This document shows, piece by piece, positions 36,085 to 45,691 of a stretch of 64,000 nucleotides of DNA. A program made the position numbers and the translations under genes. Numbering within the stretch: position 1 is the stretch's first letter; each line of letters starts with the position of its first letter. Source of the stretch: Acidovorax radicis (lineage in GTDB: Bacteria > Pseudomonadota > Gammaproteobacteria > Burkholderiales > Burkholderiaceae_C); assembly GCF_020510705.1 (NCBI RefSeq), contig NZ_CP075184.1:4417001-4481000 (forward strand), written 5' to 3'. The notes under the pieces were generated by a model, which was not told the origin of the DNA, ran no database searches, and worked only from the letters and a program-made list of their open reading frames with translations.

Positions 36085-36205
36085 GCATCGTCCCCCTTCC
36101 CGTAGCGCGCAGCGCGTAGAAAGAAGGGGCTGAAGGCCGCGGCTCTAAGCGTGCCTGCGCACGCTTGGACGGCCTGAAGAGCTGCCGCCTGCGGCGGCCA
36201 GCACC
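36085..36205. repeat. hairpin-rich GC repeat at the 5' side of the DUF2145 gene
   Basis: Contains AAGCGTGC / GCACGCTT and GCCGCCTGCGGCGGC hairpins and a GTAGCGCGCAGCGCGTAG segment. It looks like a dispersed intergenic repeat that happens to be open in frame with DUF2145. Confidence 0.5.
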
Positions 36206-36241
36206 GAGCGATATTGCGGCTCAGGGGGTTGTACTTCATGG

Positions 36242-36712
36242 TCACAGCCGCTCGTTGTGCAGCAGGGCACGGCCGATGGCATTGGGCACAAAGGCAATCG
36301 CCTCGCCCGCCACCGACAACACCACCCCCGTGCCGATCACGCTGCAGGTGACCACAGTGCCCACGCCATAGGCCGACGCGGCCAGGCCACGCCCGGCGAC
36401 TTCCACACTCACCTGCGCGCCGTCCGACGCGCGCTCGAGCAGGTACACCGTGCCCGTGGCCGAGGCTTCGACCACTTTCACCGTCAGCACCGCGCCCCCC
36501 ACCGACAAAGCCACGGGCACGGTGGCCACAGCACCGGCTGCGGCCGAGGCCACCGAGGCCGTGCCCACCACTGAGGCCACGGGCAACAGCGACAGTGCTG
36601 CCGATGCCTCACTTTGGGCGCGGGCCGGCGCGGCGGCCAGCGCACACCACAACCCCGCAGCCAAAAGCCATGGCGCTACCTGGCGAAAAGGGAATCCAAC
36701 TGTTTTCTTCAT
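36242..36712 (-). CDS. hypothetical secreted/membrane protein, partner of DUF2145
   Basis: A 156-residue protein with a signal peptide (APWLLAAGLWCALAAAPARA) and a mature part rich in Ala, Val, Gly and Ser, with hydrophobic stretches (SVVGTASVASAAAGAVATVP) and a C-terminus AIAFVPNAIGRALLHNERL. I do not know a named family. Gene order with DUF2145 immediately downstream, with stop and an alternative start overlapping, suggests one operon. The ATG at 36712 starts MKKTVG, with the signal peptide intact. Confidence 0.68.
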   Translation of the reverse strand: MKKTVGFPFRQVAPWLLAAGLWCALAAAPARAQSEASAALSLLPVASVVGTASVASAAAGAVATVPVALSVGGAVLTVKVVEASATGTVYLLERASDGAQVSVEVAGRGLAASAYGVGTVVTCSVIGTGVVLSVAGEAIAFVPNAIGRALLHNERL

Positions 36713-36833
36713 GTTTTCACTCCATCCATGGGGTGCAGCACGCCGTCGGCGCTTTGCCCCCATCCCATTGGTTCAAGACAATTTGAGACAACCGGTGAGC
36801 ATCCGCCATGGCTCCCCGGCGGACGCCTAAATG

Positions 36834-37352
36834 TCACGATGCGTTGTTACCAGACGTTGCCGACTGTGGGCTGGATGCCTCACGACGGCCCTGCAAGCGC
36901 GCCTCGATCAGGTCGGCCTCATGGCGGTCACGCAGCATCTTGGCCAGCGTGAAGGCCGTGGTGATGAGATACAGCCAGCTGACCCCCATGAAGGCCTTGT
37001 AGGTGACGTTGATCTCCATGCCCAGTAGCCCCCAGCCGGTCAGGCCCATGGCCACGGCAAAACCACCCCAGACCACCAGCTTCCACAAAGGCGTGTCGCC
37101 GCTGCCGGTGCTGCCACCGTTGCTGCCAGGTCGGCGTTTGCTCCCTTCGTTGTCTCGCACAAACTTGGCAAGAACAAAGGCAGCCGACAGACAGAACACG
37201 TAGCCCATCACCATGAATGCCTGCTCCAGTTGCGCACCCGGCAGCCAGGCCAGCCCCACGGCACACAAAAACACGGCGATGCCAAAAGAGATCCACACCT
37301 GAAACTGCCAGGCACGGGTGTCACGCTGAAAGAGGATAGGCAAGGTAGACAT
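36834..37352 (-). CDS. YiaA/YiaB family inner membrane protein
   Basis: A 172-residue inner-membrane protein with four hydrophobic segments arranged as two YiaAB two-helix units: WISFGIAVFLCAVGLAWLPG, then MVMGYVFCLSAAFVLAKFVR with the conserved RDNE, a hydrophilic Ser/Gly-rich loop, then VWGGFAVAMGLTGWGLLGME and FMGVSWLYLITTAFTLAKML with RDRHEAD. Function unknown. Start at 37352 (MSTLPILFQRDTRAWQ) is typical; an upstream ATG would add 22 residues. Confidence 0.82.
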   Translation of the reverse strand: MSTLPILFQRDTRAWQFQVWISFGIAVFLCAVGLAWLPGAQLEQAFMVMGYVFCLSAAFVLAKFVRDNEGSKRRPGSNGGSTGSGDTPLWKLVVWGGFAVAMGLTGWGLLGMEINVTYKAFMGVSWLYLITTAFTLAKMLRDRHEADLIEARLQGRREASSPQSATSGNNAS

Positions 37353-37624
37353 ACAAGCGGGTGGCCACTGCGGGCTTTGGTTGAACACGGAACGCATGAT
37401 GCCCCCGCATCCCACCATTCGCCCCCGCCGAATTGCACCAGTGGCCGCTGCGTGGCCATTGGGTATCGCATGGCGATACTTTCAGGCCACCCACAACGGC
37501 ACATGGGCGACATGCCGACACCCGCATGTCTTCCACAATCGTGCCCAACGTGGCCCCGGCGACCCGCCTGTGGCCTTTTCATTCCCCCAACGCAGACTGC
37601 AGACTGATGCGGAGACACCCCCTC

Positions 37625-38806
37625 ATGACCAAACCCTTTGACCTCGTCGTCCACGGCGCCACTGGCTTCACCGGCCGCCTGGTCGTTGAATACCTGCTCC
37701 AGCGCTACCCCGCAGGCAGCGGCCTGCGCTGGGCCATGGGCGGGCGCAACGCCGACAAGCTGGCTGCCGTGCGCGATGAAGTGGGCGCACCGGCCGACAC
37801 GCCGCTGGTCGTGACCGACACCAGCAACCCCGCCAGCCTGCAAGCGCTGATGAACGCCACGCGCCTGGTGCTGACCACCGTGGGCCCTTACCAGCTGTAT
37901 GGCAACGAACTGGTGGCCGCCTGCGCCGCCAGCGGCGTGGACTATGTGGACCTGTGCGGCGAGCCCGCCTGGATGCGCCAGATGATCGACGCGCACGAAG
38001 CGGCGGCCCAGGCCAGCGGCGCGCGCATCGTTTTCTCGTGCGGGTTCGACTCGATCCCGTTCGACCTGGGCGTGTTCCTGCTGCAAAAGGAATTTGCCCA
38101 GCGCTTCGGCCACGCCGCGCCCCGCGTGCGCGGACGGGTGCGCAAGATGAAGGGCACCTTCTCGGGCGGCACCGCCGCGAGCCTGAAGGCGACCATGGCC
38201 GCATCGGCTGCCAACCCTGCCGTGCTGGACCTGCTGAAGAACCCGTTCTCGCTCACCCCCGGCTTTGAAGGCCCGCGCCAGCCAACCGGCCACAAACCCA
38301 TGGTGGATGAGGCGTTGGGCGATGGCATCTGGGTCGCACCGTTCGTGATGGCCGCCATCAACACGCGCAATGTGCACCGCTCCAACTTCCTGTTGCAGCA
38401 CGCCTACGGCACCGATTTTGTGTACGACGAAATGCTCATCACCGGCCCCGGTGAAAAGGGCGAGGCCATCGCCAACGCGGTGGCGGGCGACAAGTCGCTG
38501 GGCTCAGACAAAGGCCCCAAGCCGGGCGAAGGCCCTTCGCGCGAAGAACGCGAGAACGGGTTTTACGACGTGCTGTTCCTGGGCACCGACGCTGCCGGCA
38601 ACACCCTGCGCGTGGGCGTGAAGGGCGACCGTGACCCGGGCTATGGCTCTACGTCCAAGATGATTACCGAAGCTGCGGTGTGCCTGCTGCAGGATGCCAC
38701 TGAGACGCCCGGCGGCATCTGGACCACGGCGCCCGCGCTGGGTGACAAGCTGATCGCACGCCTGCAAGCGAATGCGGGGCTGAGCTTCGCGGTCGAGTCG
38801 GCGTAA
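37625..38806 (+). CDS. saccharopine dehydrogenase-like / trans-acting enoyl reductase family protein
   Basis: A 393-residue NAD(P)-binding protein: LVVHGATGFTGRLVVEYLL (residues 7-25, Rossmann GxxGxxG), AMGGRNADKLAAV, VVTDTSNPASL, TTVGPYQLYGNELVAACAAS and the FSCGFDSIPFDLG segment. This is the family containing mycobacterial trans-acting enoyl reductases and human SCCPDH, not true lysine-pathway saccharopine dehydrogenase. The substrate is unknown, likely a lipid or acyl chain. It is separately transcribed from the EamA transporter 97 bp downstream. Confidence 0.87.
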   Translation: MTKPFDLVVHGATGFTGRLVVEYLLQRYPAGSGLRWAMGGRNADKLAAVRDEVGAPADTPLVVTDTSNPASLQALMNATRLVLTTVGPYQLYGNELVAACAASGVDYVDLCGEPAWMRQMIDAHEAAAQASGARIVFSCGFDSIPFDLGVFLLQKEFAQRFGHAAPRVRGRVRKMKGTFSGGTAASLKATMAASAANPAVLDLLKNPFSLTPGFEGPRQPTGHKPMVDEALGDGIWVAPFVMAAINTRNVHRSNFLLQHAYGTDFVYDEMLITGPGEKGEAIANAVAGDKSLGSDKGPKPGEGPSREERENGFYDVLFLGTDAAGNTLRVGVKGDRDPGYGSTSKMITEAAVCLLQDATETPGGIWTTAPALGDKLIARLQANAGLSFAVESA

Positions 38807-38903
38807 CACCCTCTGAACTTCTCCACGGTTTGGTCCGTTTTCGCACCACGCTGGTCCTGAAACGTCCGGCCACCGACTCGATCCATCCCCGAGAATGCAG
38901 GGC

Positions 38904-39818
38904 ATGAACACTGCCCTGCGCCCCCGCGACCTTGCCTTGGCCCTGCTCGTCATTGTGGTCTGGGGCCTCAATTTCGCCGTCATCAAGGTGGGCGTGGCCG
39001 GTGTGCCGCCCCTGCTGCTGGGGGCGCTGCGCTACCTGCTGGCGGCGTTTCCGGCGCTGCTGTTCGTCAAGCCGCCCAAGGTGCCCCTCAAGCTATACCT
39101 GCTGTACGGCATGACCATGGCCGTGGGGCAGTTTGCGCTGCTGTTCACCGCCATCCACATCGGCATGCCCTCGGGCCTGGCCTCGCTGGTGCTGCAGGCG
39201 CAGTCGTTCTTCACCCTGCTGCTGGCGGCCTGGTGGCTGCGCGAGAAGTGGCAGGGCAACCAGGTGGCGGGCCTGGCGCTGGCGGGCTGCGGGCTGGTGC
39301 TGATCGGCAGCGCGCATGGGGCCTCCATGCCGCTGGCGGGCTTTGCACTGACCGTGGCGGCAGCGGCACTATGGGGCTGCGGCAACATCGTCACGCGCGC
39401 CGTGGGGCGGTATGGGCCAATGAACCAGTTTGCCTTCATCGTCTGGTCCAGCGTGGTGGCGCCGCTGCCGTTTGTGGCGCTGTCCTTGTGGCTGGATGGG
39501 CCCGCCACGGTGTGGGCTGCCGTGCAGCACCTGTCACTCCAATCCATGGCTGCCGTGGCCTACATCGCGTGGATTTCGACCCTGCTGGGCTTTGGGCTGT
39601 GGACCTACCTCATGTCACGCTACCCCGTGAACCGCGTGGCACCGTTCACGCTGCTCGTGCCCGTGGTGGGCCTGACCACGGGCTGGGTGGTGTTTGACGA
39701 GCAGTTGTTACCCGTGCACTTTGCGGGCGCCGGGCTGCTGATGGCGGGCCTGGTGGTCAACCTGTTTGGCGGCCCGGCCTGGGCCGCCATGATGGGGCGG
39801 CTGCGCGGCGCCCAGTAA
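38904..39818 (+). CDS. EamA-type (DMT superfamily) transporter
   Basis: A 304-residue membrane protein with ten predicted helices in two EamA repeats: LALALLVIVVWGLNFAVIKV (first helix), IGMPSGLASLVLQAQSFFTL, then FALTVAAAALWGCGNIVTRA opening the second repeat, and LLVPVVGLTTGWVVFDEQLL near the end. Family members export amino acids or metabolites such as cysteine pathway products; the substrate is unknown. An ATG three codons upstream (38895) is equally possible. It is convergent with the Lrp-type regulator, with an 18-bp gap. Confidence 0.87.
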   Translation: MNTALRPRDLALALLVIVVWGLNFAVIKVGVAGVPPLLLGALRYLLAAFPALLFVKPPKVPLKLYLLYGMTMAVGQFALLFTAIHIGMPSGLASLVLQAQSFFTLLLAAWWLREKWQGNQVAGLALAGCGLVLIGSAHGASMPLAGFALTVAAAALWGCGNIVTRAVGRYGPMNQFAFIVWSSVVAPLPFVALSLWLDGPATVWAAVQHLSLQSMAAVAYIAWISTLLGFGLWTYLMSRYPVNRVAPFTLLVPVVGLTTGWVVFDEQLLPVHFAGAGLLMAGLVVNLFGGPAWAAMMGRLRGAQ

Positions 39819-39836
39819 ACGGTCGGACGCAGGCCG

Positions 39837-40352
39837 CTACACCGCCAGCGGTAACTCGGTGGTCGAGAGCACGTTGCGCAACACCATGAACGAGCGCACT
39901 TGCCGCACACCGGGCAGATAGAGCAACTGCTCGGCGTGCAAGCGATTGAAGCTGTCGTTGTCGCGCGTGCGCACCAGCATGAAGTAGTCAAACTCGCCGG
40001 TGACCACATGGCATTCCATGCAGCCAGACACCTTGGCCGCTGCCTTTTCAAATTCGGCAAACGACTCTGGCGTGGAGCGGTCCAGCACCACGCCAATCAT
40101 CACCAGCATGCCCGCACCCACGGCCTGGGGGTTGAGCAGCGCCACCACCTTGTCGATGAGCCCCAGGCGCTTGAGGCGCTCCACCCGGCGCAGGCAGGCG
40201 GGGGGGCTCAGATGCACCTTCTCGGCCAGGGCCACATTGGACAGCGACGCATCACGCTGCAGCTGGCGCAGGATGGTTTTATCGGTGCGGTCCAGCTCGG
40301 CCGAGACATCGACTTGCGGTGCATTCTTGGCACGAACTTTTATTGCGCACAT
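39837..40352 (-). CDS. acdR: Lrp/AsnC family regulator, likely AcdR
   Basis: A 171-residue regulator. The N-terminal helix-turn-helix lies at about residues 20-70 (LQRDASLSNVALAEKVHLSP then CLRRVERLKRLGLI). The C-terminal RAM/AsnC effector domain includes VTGEFDYFMLVRTRDNDSFN. It is divergent from acdS across 162 bp; in Pseudomonas and other rhizobacteria the Lrp-like AcdR beside acdS activates the deaminase gene in response to ACC, so the same role is inferred here. The intergenic region is AT-rich relative to the surroundings, as expected for an Lrp-controlled promoter pair. Confidence 0.85.
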   Translation of the reverse strand: MCAIKVRAKNAPQVDVSAELDRTDKTILRQLQRDASLSNVALAEKVHLSPPACLRRVERLKRLGLIDKVVALLNPQAVGAGMLVMIGVVLDRSTPESFAEFEKAAAKVSGCMECHVVTGEFDYFMLVRTRDNDSFNRLHAEQLLYLPGVRQVRSFMVLRNVLSTTELPLAV

Positions 40353-40514
40353 TGTTTATTCGGAGAAATATTTTTCGCTTCCATTATCTTTCATAAAACT
40401 TAAACGCTGAAATTCAGACTAATTTTGCAACCACTTGATGAGCGTGTTTTTCTACGATGAAGGCACTGCAAGCCAGCCCTTGCACCCACCCCTTTCATCG
40501 ACCGGAACACCGCC
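40353..40514. promoter_or_regulatory. divergent acdR-acdS control region
   Basis: 162 bp, much richer in A and T than the neighbouring DNA (for example ATTATCTTTCATAAAACTTA). It must contain both promoters and the Lrp-type binding sites; individual boxes cannot be assigned by eye. Confidence 0.55.
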
Positions 40515-41531
40515 ATGAACCTGCAGAAATTTCCCCGCCACCCGCTCACCTTCGGTCCCTCGCCCATCACGCCGCTGCCGCGCCTGTCGGCCCACCTGGG
40601 CGGCAAGGTGCACCTGTATGCCAAGCGCGAGGACTGCAACAGCGGCCTGGCCTTTGGCGGCAACAAGACGCGCAAGCTCGAATACCTCATCCCCGAGGCG
40701 ATTGATGGCGGCTACGACACACTGGTGTCGATTGGCGGCATCCAGTCCAACCAGACGCGCCAGGTGGCCGCTGTGGCTGCACACCTGGGCATGAAGTGCG
40801 TGCTGGTGCAGGAGAACTGGGTGAACTACTCCGACGCGGTGTACGACCGCGTGGGCAACATCGAGATGAGCCGCATCATGGGCGCCGATGTGCGCCTGGA
40901 CGCCGCGGGCTTTGACATCGGCATCCGCCCCAGCTGGGAGCAGGCGATGGACGACGTGAAGAAGGCCGGTGGCAAACCCTTCCCGATTCCCGCAGGTTGT
41001 TCTGAGCACCCGTACGGCGGCCTGGGCTTTGTGGGCTTTGCCGAAGAAGTGCGCCAGCAGGAGAAAGAACTGGGCTTTCAGTTCGACTACATCGTCGTGT
41101 GCTCGGTCACGGGCAGCACGCAGGCGGGCATGGTGGTGGGCTTTGCGGCCGACGGGCGCGCGCGCAAGGTGATCGGCATCGACGCCTCGGCCAAGCCCGA
41201 GAAGACCCATGCGCAGATCCTGCGCATTGCCCAGAACACCGCCAAGCTCGTGGAGCTGGGCCAGGAGCTGACCGCCGAGGACGTGGTGCTGGACACCCGC
41301 TACGGCGGCCCCGAGTACGGCCTGCCCAACGAGGGCACGCTCGAAGCCATCCGCCTGTGCGCGCGCCAGGAGGGCATGCTGACCGACCCGGTGTACGAAG
41401 GAAAGTCCATGCACGGCATGATCGACATGGTGCGCAAAGGCGAGTTCCCCGAAGGCTCCCGCGTGCTGTATGCGCACCTGGGAGGGGTGCCGGCGTTGAA
41501 CGCCTACAGCTTTCTCTTTCGCAACGGCTGA
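40515..41531 (+). CDS. acdS: 1-aminocyclopropane-1-carboxylate deaminase
   Basis: A 338-residue fold-type II PLP enzyme that opens and deaminates ACC, the plant ethylene precursor, to 2-oxobutanoate and ammonia, lowering ethylene in an associated plant. [20 protein letters not shown] is the standard AcdS start; [12 protein letters not shown] contains the PLP Lys (K51); [20 protein letters not shown] and [16 protein letters not shown] follow, and the late motif [12 protein letters not shown] is conserved. The 338-residue length and the divergent Lrp-type regulator support true AcdS over D-cysteine desulfhydrase. Confidence 0.95.
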   Translation: MNLQKFPRHPLTFGPSPITPLPRLSAHLGGKVHLYAKREDCNSGLAFGGNKTRKLEYLIPEAIDGGYDTLVSIGGIQSNQTRQVAAVAAHLGMKCVLVQENWVNYSDAVYDRVGNIEMSRIMGADVRLDAAGFDIGIRPSWEQAMDDVKKAGGKPFPIPAGCSEHPYGGLGFVGFAEEVRQQEKELGFQFDYIVVCSVTGSTQAGMVVGFAADGRARKVIGIDASAKPEKTHAQILRIAQNTAKLVELGQELTAEDVVLDTRYGGPEYGLPNEGTLEAIRLCARQEGMLTDPVYEGKSMHGMIDMVRKGEFPEGSRVLYAHLGGVPALNAYSFLFRNG

Positions 41532-41798
41532 TGCACCGCCGCCGAGCGAAACCGAAGCACAACGGCTGGCCCGGCTGGCCGGGCTTTCCGTGATCTGAGC
41601 CACCTGCACAGCCCCCTCAAGACCTGCGCACGCCGCGGGGTCTTCCACCACCATGGCCTCGTGCCCTCATCGCCAGGGTGGCCTCGATAACTCCGTAGTA
41701 GCGACAGGCCTGGCCAGAGCGAGACGAAGACTGGCGCGCCTTGCCCTTGTTCGCAGCAGCAACGCAGGGTAAACCACCCGCACCAGAAGGACCGCCAC

Positions 41799-42791
41799 AT
41801 GAAATGCGCACAGCCAAATAGACGCACCAGCGTCGCCATGTTCATGGCAGCCATCGCAGGGTTGGGTTGGGGGCACATGGCGCATGCCGATGGCTACCCC
41901 GCCAAACCGGTGCAGCTGGTGGTGCCCTTTCCACCCGGCGGCGCCGTCGACATCGTGGGCCGGCTGATCAGCAAAAAGCTGGGCGAACGCCTGGGTCAAC
42001 CGGTGGTGGTCGAGAACAAGGCGGGCGCGGGCACCATCGTGGGCGCATCCTTCGTGGCCAACGCACCGGCCGACGGCTACACGCTGCTGATCAGCTCCGG
42101 ATCGACCTTCACCGTGAACCCGGCGCTCAACAACAAAGTGCCGTACGACCCGGTCAAGAGCTTCGAGCCCGTGGGCATGGTGGCGCGCGTTCCGCTGATC
42201 CTGCTGGCCCACCGCGACGTGCCGGTGGCCAACCTCCAGCAACTGATCGCGGCGGTGAAGCGCGCTCCAGACAAGTTTTCTTACGGCTCTTTTGGCAGCG
42301 GCACCACGGGCCATTTTGCCGCCGAGCTGATGTGGTCTGCCACCGGCGTCAAGCTGATGCACGTGCCCTACCGGGGCAGCGCACCCGCCATGAGCGACCT
42401 GATCGGCGGGCAGATCCCGTTCAGCATCGACACGGTGGCCGCCGCGCTGCCGCAGCTCAAGGGCGGCAAGATCAAGCCCATCGTGGTCACGGGCGCCGCG
42501 CGGGCCACGCAATTGCCCGACGTGCCGACCGTGGCAGAAAGCGGCTTTGCGGGCTTTGCCGCAGATTCGTGGCTGGCCGTCGTGGCGCCGCGCGGCCTGC
42601 CCGCCGATGCCAAGGCCAAACTCGGCAAGGCCCTGGCCGAGACCATGGCGGATGCCGAGATCCGCAGCAAGCTCATCGCCAGCGGGCTGGAGCCAGCCTA
42701 TGCCAGCGGCGATGCCGTGCTGGCGCAGATCGAAGACGAACTGCCGCGCATGCGGGCCATTGCGCAGCGCGCGAACATCCGGGCGGAGTGA
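41799..42791 (+). CDS. Bug-family (tripartite tricarboxylate) substrate-binding protein
   Basis: A 330-residue periplasmic binding protein. Signal peptide (VAMFMAAIAGLGWGHMAHA) followed by DGYPAKPVQLVVPFPPGGAV and the Bug hallmarks VVVENKAGAGTIVGASFVAN, DGYTLLISSGSTFTVNPALN, HVPYRGSAPAMSDLIGGQIP and the VPTVAESGF segment. Such proteins, hugely expanded in Burkholderiales, deliver carboxylates or aromatics to TctAB-like permeases. No tctA/tctB genes adjoin, so it is an orphan; the ligand is unknown. It is convergent with the MFS-PlsC gene. Confidence 0.93.
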   Translation: MKCAQPNRRTSVAMFMAAIAGLGWGHMAHADGYPAKPVQLVVPFPPGGAVDIVGRLISKKLGERLGQPVVVENKAGAGTIVGASFVANAPADGYTLLISSGSTFTVNPALNNKVPYDPVKSFEPVGMVARVPLILLAHRDVPVANLQQLIAAVKRAPDKFSYGSFGSGTTGHFAAELMWSATGVKLMHVPYRGSAPAMSDLIGGQIPFSIDTVAAALPQLKGGKIKPIVVTGAARATQLPDVPTVAESGFAGFAADSWLAVVAPRGLPADAKAKLGKALAETMADAEIRSKLIASGLEPAYASGDAVLAQIEDELPRMRAIAQRANIRAE

Positions 42792-42828
42792 TCGCGGCCC
42801 GCATGCGCGGGCCGTTGACGAATCAAGT

Positions 42829-44757
42829 TCAGAGCAGGCGCGCCACGTGCTCGCGCAGCACAGCAGGCTGCACGTCGCGCGCGGCCATCGGTGCGCCCAC
42901 GTTCAGCCCCACCCGGCTGTAGACCCCCCGGCGAAACGGCCGCACCATGGCGCCGCCTTTTTCGATGCGGCTGAAGTACGAGCCCCACAGGTTGGTCAGC
43001 GCCATGGGGATCACCGGGGCGTCGACGCCCTCTTCGCGCGCACGCTCGATGATCTTCATGATGCCGCCCTTGAACTCCTGCAGCTGGCCATCCTTGGTGA
43101 TGCCGCCTTCCGGAAAGATGGCCAGCAGGTCACCCTCGCGCAGCACCTGCGCGGCGCGGTCAAAAGCGGCTTCGTAGGTTGTGGGGTCTTCCTTGTACGG
43201 CGCAATAGGAATCGCCTTGGCCAGGCGGAACAGCCAGCCCAGCACCGGCACGCGGAAGATGCGGTGGTCCATCACGAAGTAGATGGGGCGCGGGCTGGCG
43301 GCCATGAGCAGCACGGCATCGACAAAACTCACATGGTTGCAGGCCAGGATGGCGGCGCCCGTGGTGGGCAGGTTTTCATCGCCCTGCACCTTGAAGCGGT
43401 AGACGAAGCGCGACGACACCCAGGCCACGAAGCGCAACAGGTACTCAGGCACCAGCATGAAGATGTAGAAGGCCACCACCGCATTGGCGATACCGGTAAA
43501 CAAAAAGATCTGCGGCACGGTGAACCCCGCGCCCAGCAAGGCCCCCGCGATGAGCGAGCTGGCGATCATGAACAGCGCGTTCAGGATGTTGTTGGCCGCG
43601 ATGATGCGCGCGCGGTGCGTGGGCTGGCTGCGCATCTGGATCAGCGCGTACATGGGCACGCTGTACAGGCCCGCAAACAGGCTCAGCAGCGCCAGGTCAA
43701 GCATCACGCGCCAGTGCTGGCTCTGCGCCAGGAAGGCCGCCAGGCCCATGATCTCCGACGGCGGCAGGCTGCGCGACGCAAAGTACAGATCGATGGCAAA
43801 CACGCTCATGCCAATGGCACCCAGCGGCACCAGGCCGATCTCGACATGGCGGCGCGAGAGCACCTCGCACAGCAGCGAGCCGATGCCGATGCCGATGGAG
43901 AACACCACCAGCAGCAGCGAGGCCACCTGCTCGTTGCCGTGCAGCACTTCCTTGGCCAGGCTCGGGAACTGGCTCAGGAACACGGCGCCGAAAAACCACA
44001 TCCAGCTGATGCCCAGCAGCGAGCGGAACACCACGATGTTCTCGTGCGCGAGCTTCAGGTTGCGCCAGGTCTCGGTGAAGGGGTTCCAGTTGATGGTGAG
44101 ACCCGGGTCGGTGGCAGGCACCGAGGGGATGAACTGCGCCACGGCGCGGCCAATCAGCGCCAGCACCACGCACGCCACGGCCACGGTGGTGTGGCCGATG
44201 CCAGGCAGGGCCACCAGCAGCCCGCCCGCCACATTACCCAGCAAGATGGCCACAAACGTACCCATCTCGACCATGCCGTTGCCGCCCGTGAGTTCGCGCT
44301 CATTGAGCACCTGGGGCATGTAGGCAAACTTGACCGGGCCGAACAGCGTGGAGTGCACGCCCATCAAGAAGGTGCACAGCAGCAGGATGGGAATATTGCC
44401 CGCGATGAACCCGACCGCCGCCACCAACATGATGGCGATCTCCAGGTTCTTCACGAAGCGGATCATCTTCGTCTTGTCGAACTTGTCGGTGAGCTGGCCC
44501 GACGTGGCCGAGAACAGCAAAAACGGCAGGATGAACAGCGCCCCGATCACCAGCCCCGCCATGGCAGGCGGCAGCCACGACACGCTGAGCTGGTAGGTCA
44601 CCATCACGGTGAACGCAAACTTGAACAGGTTGTCGTTGGCCGCACCCGAGAACTGCGTCCAGAAAAACGGCGCAAACCGCCGCTGGCGCAGCAGGGCAAA
44701 CTGGTTCGGGTCCTCGTGCGCGGGCGCCCTGCTGGCGGAGGGGGTTTCGGGGTGCAT
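42829..44757 (-). CDS. fused MFS transporter and PlsC-type acyltransferase
   Basis: A 642-residue two-domain protein. Residues 1-430 are an LplT-like MFS transporter (RFAPFFWTQFSGAANDNLFK, then SATSGQLTDKFDKTKMIRFV). Residues 445-640 are a lysophospholipid acyltransferase: NHVSFVDAVLL (HX4D motif) near 472, FRVPVLGWLFRLAKAIPIAP and IFPEGGITKDG. In E. coli LplT and the acyltransferase Aas are neighbours that import and reacylate lysophospholipids; the fusion here suggests the same job, but it lacks an acyl-ACP synthetase domain. The start at 44757 has a strong AGGAG site 8 bases upstream. Confidence 0.9.
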   Translation of the reverse strand: MHPETPSASRAPAHEDPNQFALLRQRRFAPFFWTQFSGAANDNLFKFAFTVMVTYQLSVSWLPPAMAGLVIGALFILPFLLFSATSGQLTDKFDKTKMIRFVKNLEIAIMLVAAVGFIAGNIPILLLCTFLMGVHSTLFGPVKFAYMPQVLNERELTGGNGMVEMGTFVAILLGNVAGGLLVALPGIGHTTVAVACVVLALIGRAVAQFIPSVPATDPGLTINWNPFTETWRNLKLAHENIVVFRSLLGISWMWFFGAVFLSQFPSLAKEVLHGNEQVASLLLVVFSIGIGIGSLLCEVLSRRHVEIGLVPLGAIGMSVFAIDLYFASRSLPPSEIMGLAAFLAQSQHWRVMLDLALLSLFAGLYSVPMYALIQMRSQPTHRARIIAANNILNALFMIASSLIAGALLGAGFTVPQIFLFTGIANAVVAFYIFMLVPEYLLRFVAWVSSRFVYRFKVQGDENLPTTGAAILACNHVSFVDAVLLMAASPRPIYFVMDHRIFRVPVLGWLFRLAKAIPIAPYKEDPTTYEAAFDRAAQVLREGDLLAIFPEGGITKDGQLQEFKGGIMKIIERAREEGVDAPVIPMALTNLWGSYFSRIEKGGAMVRPFRRGVYSRVGLNVGAPMAARDVQPAVLREHVARLL

Positions 44758-44821
44758 GTTTTCTCCTCGTTCCGATGGATTGGCTGTGTTTTTTGTGTTG
44801 CTGTGTCCAGCGCCCTGCAAC

Positions 44822-45691
44822 TCAGGCGCGGAGCTGGCGGGCGACACCCACGGTGTGGGCGCCATTCTGCCCGGATGGCGTGACGCGCAGCGCGCCCTTG
44901 GCGACGCTGCGGCGCAATGCCGCCAGTGCCAGCAATACCGGCCAGGCAGCGCCCGCTGCCAGCACATGCTTGAGGCTGTGGCCCGACACCCACTGCGCCG
45001 TGGCGTCCAACACGGCGTGGTCGGCGGCCTCGAAGAGTTTGGCCAGGGCATACATCGCGATCACCGCCCCCAGGTGCACCGCCAGAGCACCCTGGCGTCG
45101 CGGCAACAGCGCCAGAGCCGCCACCACCACCATGCCGCCCAGTTGCACCACGGCCCAGGGCATCACGTTGCCAGACCGCGCCCACCACCACACGGCCAGG
45201 GGCCCGGCCACCAACACAGCGCCCGCCGCCCCCCAGCCTGCCCTGCGGCTCACCCGGCCATTGGCTGCGAGCCCCAGCAAGCCCGCAAACGGCAGCACCA
45301 TGCCCAGCCGGTCCCACAGCAGGCCTGCATCCTGCGGTTGCCAGTGGTACGCCGTCGAGCCCACAGCCGTCGCCACCAGGCCCGCAAAAAACAACACCGC
45401 CAGCACACGCGAGCACCCATCCAGCCCGCCGGGCGCCACGCGCCGCAGCGCGGCCAGCCCCCATAGGCCCGCCAGCGCAAACGGCAGGTTGCTCAACACA
45501 TCCCCTGCGCAAGGGATGCCCCATAGCACCCTCTGGTCTGCAAACCCATGCTGGTGGCTGCTGTCCAGCCACACCGGCCCGAACACGGCGGCTGCCAGCA
45601 GCGCGGCGGCACCCAGCAGCAGCCACAACTCCTGCCTTGTCAGGCCTGCGGAGGGTTTTGGTTTCTGAGAAAGGGCGTCGCGATAGGTCAT
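44822..45691 (-). CDS. CREST-superfamily (ceramidase-like) membrane protein
   Basis: A 289-residue protein with about eight membrane segments and the sparse polar signature of the CREST/alkaline-ceramidase group: GSTAYHW (SxxxH), the Asp of WDRLGM, and GHSLKH (HxxxH) near the C-terminus. CREST proteins are putative membrane metal-dependent amide hydrolases; a sphingolipid substrate is unproven in bacteria of this group. It precedes the MFS-PlsC lipid gene by 64 bp in the same direction, which hints at a lipid-related operon. Several starts are possible (45691, 45706, 45754); 45691 (MTYRDALSQ) is used. Confidence 0.65.
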   Translation of the reverse strand: MTYRDALSQKPKPSAGLTRQELWLLLGAAALLAAAVFGPVWLDSSHQHGFADQRVLWGIPCAGDVLSNLPFALAGLWGLAALRRVAPGGLDGCSRVLAVLFFAGLVATAVGSTAYHWQPQDAGLLWDRLGMVLPFAGLLGLAANGRVSRRAGWGAAGAVLVAGPLAVWWWARSGNVMPWAVVQLGGMVVVAALALLPRRQGALAVHLGAVIAMYALAKLFEAADHAVLDATAQWVSGHSLKHVLAAGAAWPVLLALAALRRSVAKGALRVTPSGQNGAHTVGVARQLRA

